Assembly (NCBI GenBank): GCA_014529385.2
Contig: CM043968.1
Location: 6,847,148-6,911,147, forward strand
Origin: Adiantum capillus-veneris
Lineage: Eukaryota; Streptophyta; Polypodiopsida; Polypodiales; Pteridaceae
Reading direction: 5' to 3'
Length of the DNA: 64,000 nucleotides
A program made the translations under genes and the position numbers. The notes beneath the pieces were generated by a model. It ran no database searches, was not told where the DNA came from, and worked only from the letters and a program-made list of their open reading frames with translations. Below, in pieces: positions 59,124 through 64,000 of the stretch (position 1 is its first letter; each line of letters begins with the position of its first letter).

Positions 59124-60313
59124 TTTCATGAAAAGTGGTTCGGGGACCTCCATTATAAGAAATTTTCACCTCATTTTTAGCTCATTTTCACTATTGACCT
59201 TTGAAAGAGAGCTTCTGCCACCTAGAGCGAGCGGAACTTCCAGCAGCTTCTACGATGCGCACGACTACCCGACGGGCTTCAGACATGAGAGGTAGGCTCA
59301 CCACCTTGAGCTTTTCGCGCATGTTTGTCGTTTTGTCGCGAAAACTAGCGTAGGGTTCACACAGAAAGCGGGCAGTAGATACCTACAACTAGAAGTGGCT
59401 ACCTAACGGCTAACCCAAAAGCAATGAGACTCCATCGGCAGCTTTGCCTAGCATAGGAGACCAGTCTTGGATGTCCAAAGGCAGTAGAAAACCATCGGGA
59501 AAAACCCTAATTCCTAGAATCCCGCAAGAGGCCACCAAATGGGAAATCGGCGGAGAGGCGCCCAAATGATACCAAAATTCATAGGTAGGAGCATCTCAAC
59601 ATGCTCGACAAGTCTATATAGACCACATGACCAAAAGGTGACCCGAAGCGGCACTAAACTTCAGAAACGGCATTAGACACACAAAGCGTCAAATAGCTCT
59701 CGCGGCTCTTTCAAAGGTCAATAGTGAAAATTTCATGAAAAGTGGTTCGGGGACCTCCATTATAAGAAATTTTCACCTCATTTTTAGCTCATTTTCACTA
59801 TTGACCTTTGAAAGAGAGCTTCTGCCACCTAGAGCGAGCGGAACTTCCAGCAGCTTCTACGATGCGCACGACTACCCGACGGGCTTCAGACATGAGAGGT
59901 AGGCTCACCACCTTGAGCTTTTCGCGCATGTTTGTCGTTTTGTCGCGAAAACTAGCGTAGGGTTCACACAGAAAGCGGGCAGTAGAGACCTACAACTAGA
60001 AGTGGCTACCTAACGGCTAACCCAAAAGCAATGAGACTCCATCGGCAGCTTTGCCTAGCATAGGAGACCAGTCTTGGATGTCCAAAGGCAGTAGAAAACC
60101 ATCGGGAAAAACCCTAATTCCTAGAATCCCGCAAGAGGCCACCAAATGGGAAATCGGCGGAGAGGCGCCCAAATGATACCAAAATTCATAGGTAGGAGCA
60201 TCTCAACATGCTCGACAAGTCTATATAGACCACATGACCAAAAGGTGACCCGAAGCGGCACTAAACTTCAGAAACGGCATTAGACACACAAAGCGTCAAA
60301 TAGCTCTCGCGGC
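59124..60313 (+). repeat. 607-bp direct tandem duplication
   Basis: Units at 59,124-59,730 and 59,731-60,313 are almost identical over ~582 bp (ATTTCATGAAAAGTGGTTCG to CAAATAGCTCTCGCGG). The 25 bases between them (59,706-59,730) are the reverse complement of 59,186-59,210 within the unit. The sequence is non-coding. Confidence 0.95.
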
Positions 60314-60717
60314 CAAACCGCATGTCCGTTTGCCACCAAACTTCACGAGCGGCTTTCCTAGACCATCAACAACCAAGTCCTATGGTGGTAGACCACCACA
60401 AGTCATCAAAGACATGTAAACGCAACCACGGGTGCTTCTAGAGCGACAAATTGCCAAATGGAGCTCCGGTGAAGCCAAAGTCGACAAAAACCATACGGCA
60501 AGGATCCCCAAGGGACCGAGAAGCTATGGAGACCAACGTCAAGAAATTTCATCGCCGAAAAGCACTCCAAAAGTCAGAAAACGGCTCGGAGACTCTGAAA
60601 TCCACACAGGGAGTTACTTTCTATCCATTTGACTTTTTTGTTGAAATTAAGCTTAAAAGGGACTCAGGGGGACTAAGGGCAGGCACCAATGACAGTTTCC
60701 ATGAAAAAATCATCAGG

Positions 60718-61589
60718 AGACATCCTACGCATAGGATGTCTCAAGGCCATTTCTGGGCACAGAACCCAACATTTCTCATCACACACATTTTCTAAATAGC
60801 CTTTACATGCTAGCCACCAAGTTTCATCACATTTGGACCAACATTGACCTCATATGCATGAAAAAACGCAAAGTTAGGGCATAGAGGCAATAATGGGCCA
60901 TAGACCTACCAAAAATTGTCCAAATCACATGAAACTTGCACAACACATTCATGAGCACATAGCCAACCAATCTGTGTGGTCACCTGCAAAAATTAATGAA
61001 GTAGACATCCTACGCGTAGGATGTCTTATTGACATTTTTGGCCTATAGAGGGTACATTCCAGATCTTTTCTTATCACCTTCAAGAGCTCATATATCAAGT
61101 TTGAAGCCATTCTAATCATTTTTGACCCCCAACACCTTCAAGATACACTTTTTGAGCCCAAAAACACTACACAGGGTCTTACCAACATCAATTCTGGTCC
61201 AAATCAAAATCCAAGAGCATGGCCATGTTCCACATGCCAAGGACTACCCATAGGACAAATCCCAAGCCATTTTGATGAAATAGACATCTTACGCGTAAGA
61301 TGTCTCAAGCATGTTTTTGAGCTTCTGTGCAAAGAATGACATCATGAGAGCCATTACCATGGTGCAAGGAGCCCATATATCAATTTTCAACCCATTTGGA
61401 TATCATTTGCTACCTGTTGTGGACTTTCTACCCAAATTGTGACCTAAAGCCTGAATCTGCCCAAAAATCCACTTTTTGATGCCCAAATCCAAATCCAAGC
61501 ACATAGCCATGTTGTATAGGCCAAGGACCACCATCATGTCAAGTATCACCCAAATTTGATGAAAAAGACATCCTACGCGTAGGATGTCT
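60718..61589 (+). repeat. palindrome array, retroelement leader 3
   Basis: Four 24-nt palindromes at 60,718, 61,003, 61,282 and 61,566 (spacings 285, 279, 284). Three have arms AGACATCCTA / TAGGATGTCT; the one at 61,282 has AGACATCTTA / TAAGATGTCT, both arms changed in step. The last three have a CGCG centre and are perfect; the first has CGCA. Sequence between palindromes is weakly similar. The long ORF starts 122 bases after the last palindrome. Confidence 0.95.
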
Positions 61590-61710
61590 AACTGAAAATT
61601 TTTGGCCAGAATTGCACTATGAGCACATGCACACTTTCACAAGTTCCTTTTAAGTTTTATTTTCAATTTTCAAGTCATTTGGATAGTTAAAACTCAGTTT
61701 CTCAGCTGAT

Positions 61711-64000
61711 ATGGAAAAAAACTCTAACTTCGGACTATTGAGTGCAACAGGATCTATGGCAGCCCCAAAGTCACCGGCAAAGAAGAAAAGTATGACCATA
61801 AAGGATTATTTGGAAGAAGAAGAGCCCTTCGTCATACCAGAAGGAACTCTAAAGCCAACCAGCACATGGATCCAAGAAGACCTGCTACAGTCAAATGATC
61901 TAAAGATCTACCAAGGCGTGTTCAAAGACACTGAAGAAAATGTGATAGAGCTACCAATGCTACCGCAGGAACTCAATGAGTTCGTCAGAAGCAAGATGGC
62001 AGAGTATCTGGAAAAAATTGATCTCCACAATAACTTTGAAGCTGTGCCGGCAGGAATCGACATAAAAAGAGTATGGGAATTTGTGACGACAATCAAGGAA
62101 GACGGAGTGGCACGAGTTACGGATCTGTGGGGCAAGCCAGACACGGAGATTGTAATCACGGAGAGAGTGGTGGCAACTGCACTAGACCTCTCCAACAAAG
62201 GGGATAGTGTAACCAAAAAAAGAGACGAAGTAAAGGTGTACACTGAAAAGAAAGGCAACTATACCTTTGAAGACATTGCCAGCCCCAAAGTGGCAATCAT
62301 GAGTCAGTTGTACAATCAATACTTCCATATGTGTACCAATCGGCCACAAAAGTACAGAATGCCGCCTGGAGCAATCGCCACAACATTCACTTGGGAAATG
62401 CAGAAAAGCAAGCCGAAAGTAATCAATTATGCAGCTTATATACATGATAATCTGGTGAAGATGGGCAACAAGAACCCCACATACATCGTGCCAGGTGAGC
62501 TAATCACAAAGGTGATTTATGGAGCATTGCACGCCAAGGGGAGATGGCTCGACCCTCCATCACAGAACGAATGGCTGAGGCTCAAGGAAGATAAGGAAGA
62601 GGAACAGCCCAAAGCACTAAGGGTGGCAACCCGTTTGAAACTCCGGTTAGAAACCGTGCAAGAAGAGCAGCCAGAGTTAAAGAAAGGGAAGAAAGAATCT
62701 GTCCAAGTGCCCATCAAAGAGACGAAATCACAGAAGGCGGCACGGCTAGAGTGGCCGATGGAAAGTTTCAGGGCCAAAAGAGGCCTCAAAGGAGATTTGA
62801 ATGAGCTATGGAATCCGTCTCTAGAAGCAATGTCGGGATCATCCCGAAGGGTGCACAAAGATAGATTCGACGACTACATTAAGAATTTTGAGATTCTAGA
62901 TGCCACAATGGAAAATATCCCACATGTACCATTTATAGAAGCACAAGTGGAGCAAGTCCGACGGCAACTGCTAGAGGAGCAGGAAGGCCAAGAGAGAGAA
63001 AGGAAGACAAAGGTGGACAGGGATTTCAAGAAAAAGCCGACAACTCCACCGTCCAGCCCTGAGTCCAGCCCACCGCCCTAACCACCTCCTCTTAGCCCTA
63101 CACAGACTCAAGAGAAAGGGGAGCAAGAAAAACCTAAAGATCAAGAAGAGTCAAAGCAAGAACAAAGCCAAGAGTGAGAACCAAAAGAAGAAGCTAAGCC
63201 TAAAAGTGAGCAGCTAGAGCTAAATGAAGCAAGGTATAACACATTTCTAGACCTACTGGCTGCTGGATATTCAAAAGAAGAGGCTGCCACAGTCGCATTT
63301 GACTTGGCAAGCACGGGGCCCAAAGAGCAAATGCAGAGCCTACGGTTAGTGGAGCTAAAGGAGAGGGCCATTGATACAGTGGACCTGCACCCACCCACCA
63401 ATGATTGGGATGTGGTGATGACCAAGCTAACTGGGCTAAGAGCAAAGTCAATGGCCTCAGAAAGTGAAATGGCAACTCTCAAAGCCACTGAAGTGCAAAT
63501 CAAGCTTGAAGTCGACACTTTACACAAACAAAGCCAAAGGCAGATAGAGAGAGAGGCAGAGCTGCAAGCCAGTCTGGCAAAGGCATTGCAAAGATGCCAG
63601 GGAAATGGAAAGAGAAATCAAGAAGCAGCTCAAAGACTGCAAGGCGCCGAAGAGGAATATAGACAACTTAGCAAGTCATTGATAGATGCAGAGAGGGAAA
63701 GGGATAACCTAACCCTACAACTTGTTGATGAGTCCAAGGAAGTTGAAGCAATGCGGAATGCCAAGGAGAAGGCAGAAATAGAGCAGGAGGCTAGCTAGGA
63801 TGAAGTCCTTGAGTTCAAGAACCAGCTTAAAGTCAAAGACCAAACCATCCAGCGGCTACGGGCATCTCCTGCCAGAGTCAGAGCTACTAGCTCGACTCAT
63901 ACCACTTCAAAGAACCAAATCTATGAAAAACAAATGAAAGAGCTTCAGAAAGAGTTGACCTTAGAGAAGAAGCAAAGGTTGATGATGGCAGAAGGGTTAG
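61711..64000 (+). pseudogene. long coiled-coil ORF behind palindromic leader
   Basis: ATG at 61,711. The same frame runs to the window end through only three stops: TAA 63,079, TGA 63,175 and TAG 63,796. Residues 1-450: basic start (AAPKSPAKKKSM), a globular part with VWEFVTTIKEDGVARVTDLWG, QLYNQYFHMCTNRPQKYRMP and GNKNPTYIVPGELITKVIYG, reminiscent of the 'putative plant transposon protein' domains found in large gypsy elements, then charged linker and Pro/Ser-rich stretch. From 63,200 on: long coiled coil (KSLIDAERERDNLTLQLVD). No pol domain. It may be the first ORF of a non-autonomous element sharing the leader, or a distal ORF of the upstream element. Confidence 0.6.

Overview
The window looks like a repeat-dominated stretch of a large land-plant nuclear genome. 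The evidence is plant-type Ty3/gypsy retrotransposons, tRNA-Asp and tRNA-iMet type primer-binding sites, GT-AG introns, a tRNA-derived SINE, Helitron termini and very long (GA)n/(GT)n microsatellites. The coding fragments remind me of seed-free plants, a homosporous fern being my best guess, but this is inference from style and not from a database match. No rRNA, functional tRNA, CRISPR array or bacterial-type operon was seen.

Layout. 1-13,400: no convincing gene. There are microsatellites, poly-C runs, two kinds of tandem segmental duplication (1.6 kb and 1.68 kb units) that appear to lie inside a composite non-autonomous Helitron (5' end 4,019, 3' end 11,315), an inverted piece of the same sequence at 11.7-11.9 kb, and an array of decaying hairpin units at 12.7-13.35 kb. 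14,055-22,822: a minus-strand LTR element with a 5.8 kb interior without recognisable gag or pol (LARD-like), whose 3' LTR carries a 1,338-bp CACTAG-ended DNA element. 22.9-26.8 kb: minus-strand coding debris, including a broken DUF7869-type protein. 27.1-31.4 kb: a 60-bp tandem array, then a retroelement leader with palindromes every ~286 bp, a PBS and LTR sequence (minus strand). 31.4-36.0 kb: a gag-only element and two LTRs of one family facing each other head to head. 37.4-38.3 kb: a transposon-protein fragment (minus).

38.5-44.4 kb is the only spliced, gene-like region. One multi-exon coding-like gene with frame damage is followed by a compact FCP1/NIF-type phosphatase gene that looks intact. 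The first gene's introns hold an 18-bp-TSD SINE and many copies of a self-complementary ACCACTTTT/AAAAGTGGT motif. A 932-bp solo LTR with a perfect 5-bp TSD has inserted into that array downstream. 45.8-47.1 kb: a broken DDE-like transposase (minus).

47.2-58.6 kb: a degenerate + strand Ty3/gypsy element with palindromic leader, extra N-terminal ORF, gag with two CX2CX3HX4C knuckles, protease, RT, RNase H, apparently two integrase-type zinc domains, integrase core, and an additional 3' ORF that begins with a second aspartic-protease domain followed by repeated I-W-x-P-K motifs. 58.6-64 kb: LTR-like sequence, a 607-bp tandem duplication, a second palindromic leader and a long coiled-coil ORF with three stops running off the window.

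The most interesting signal is the palindrome system. Three separate retroelement leaders (28.4-29.5, 47.4-48.2 and 60.7-61.6 kb) carry the same ~24-nt palindrome; two of them have a regular ~285-bp period. The two arms have changed together between and within arrays, as expected if base pairing is maintained, for example for RNA dimerisation or packaging shared by an autonomous element and partners. The second protease ORF is the other feature I consider possibly undescribed.
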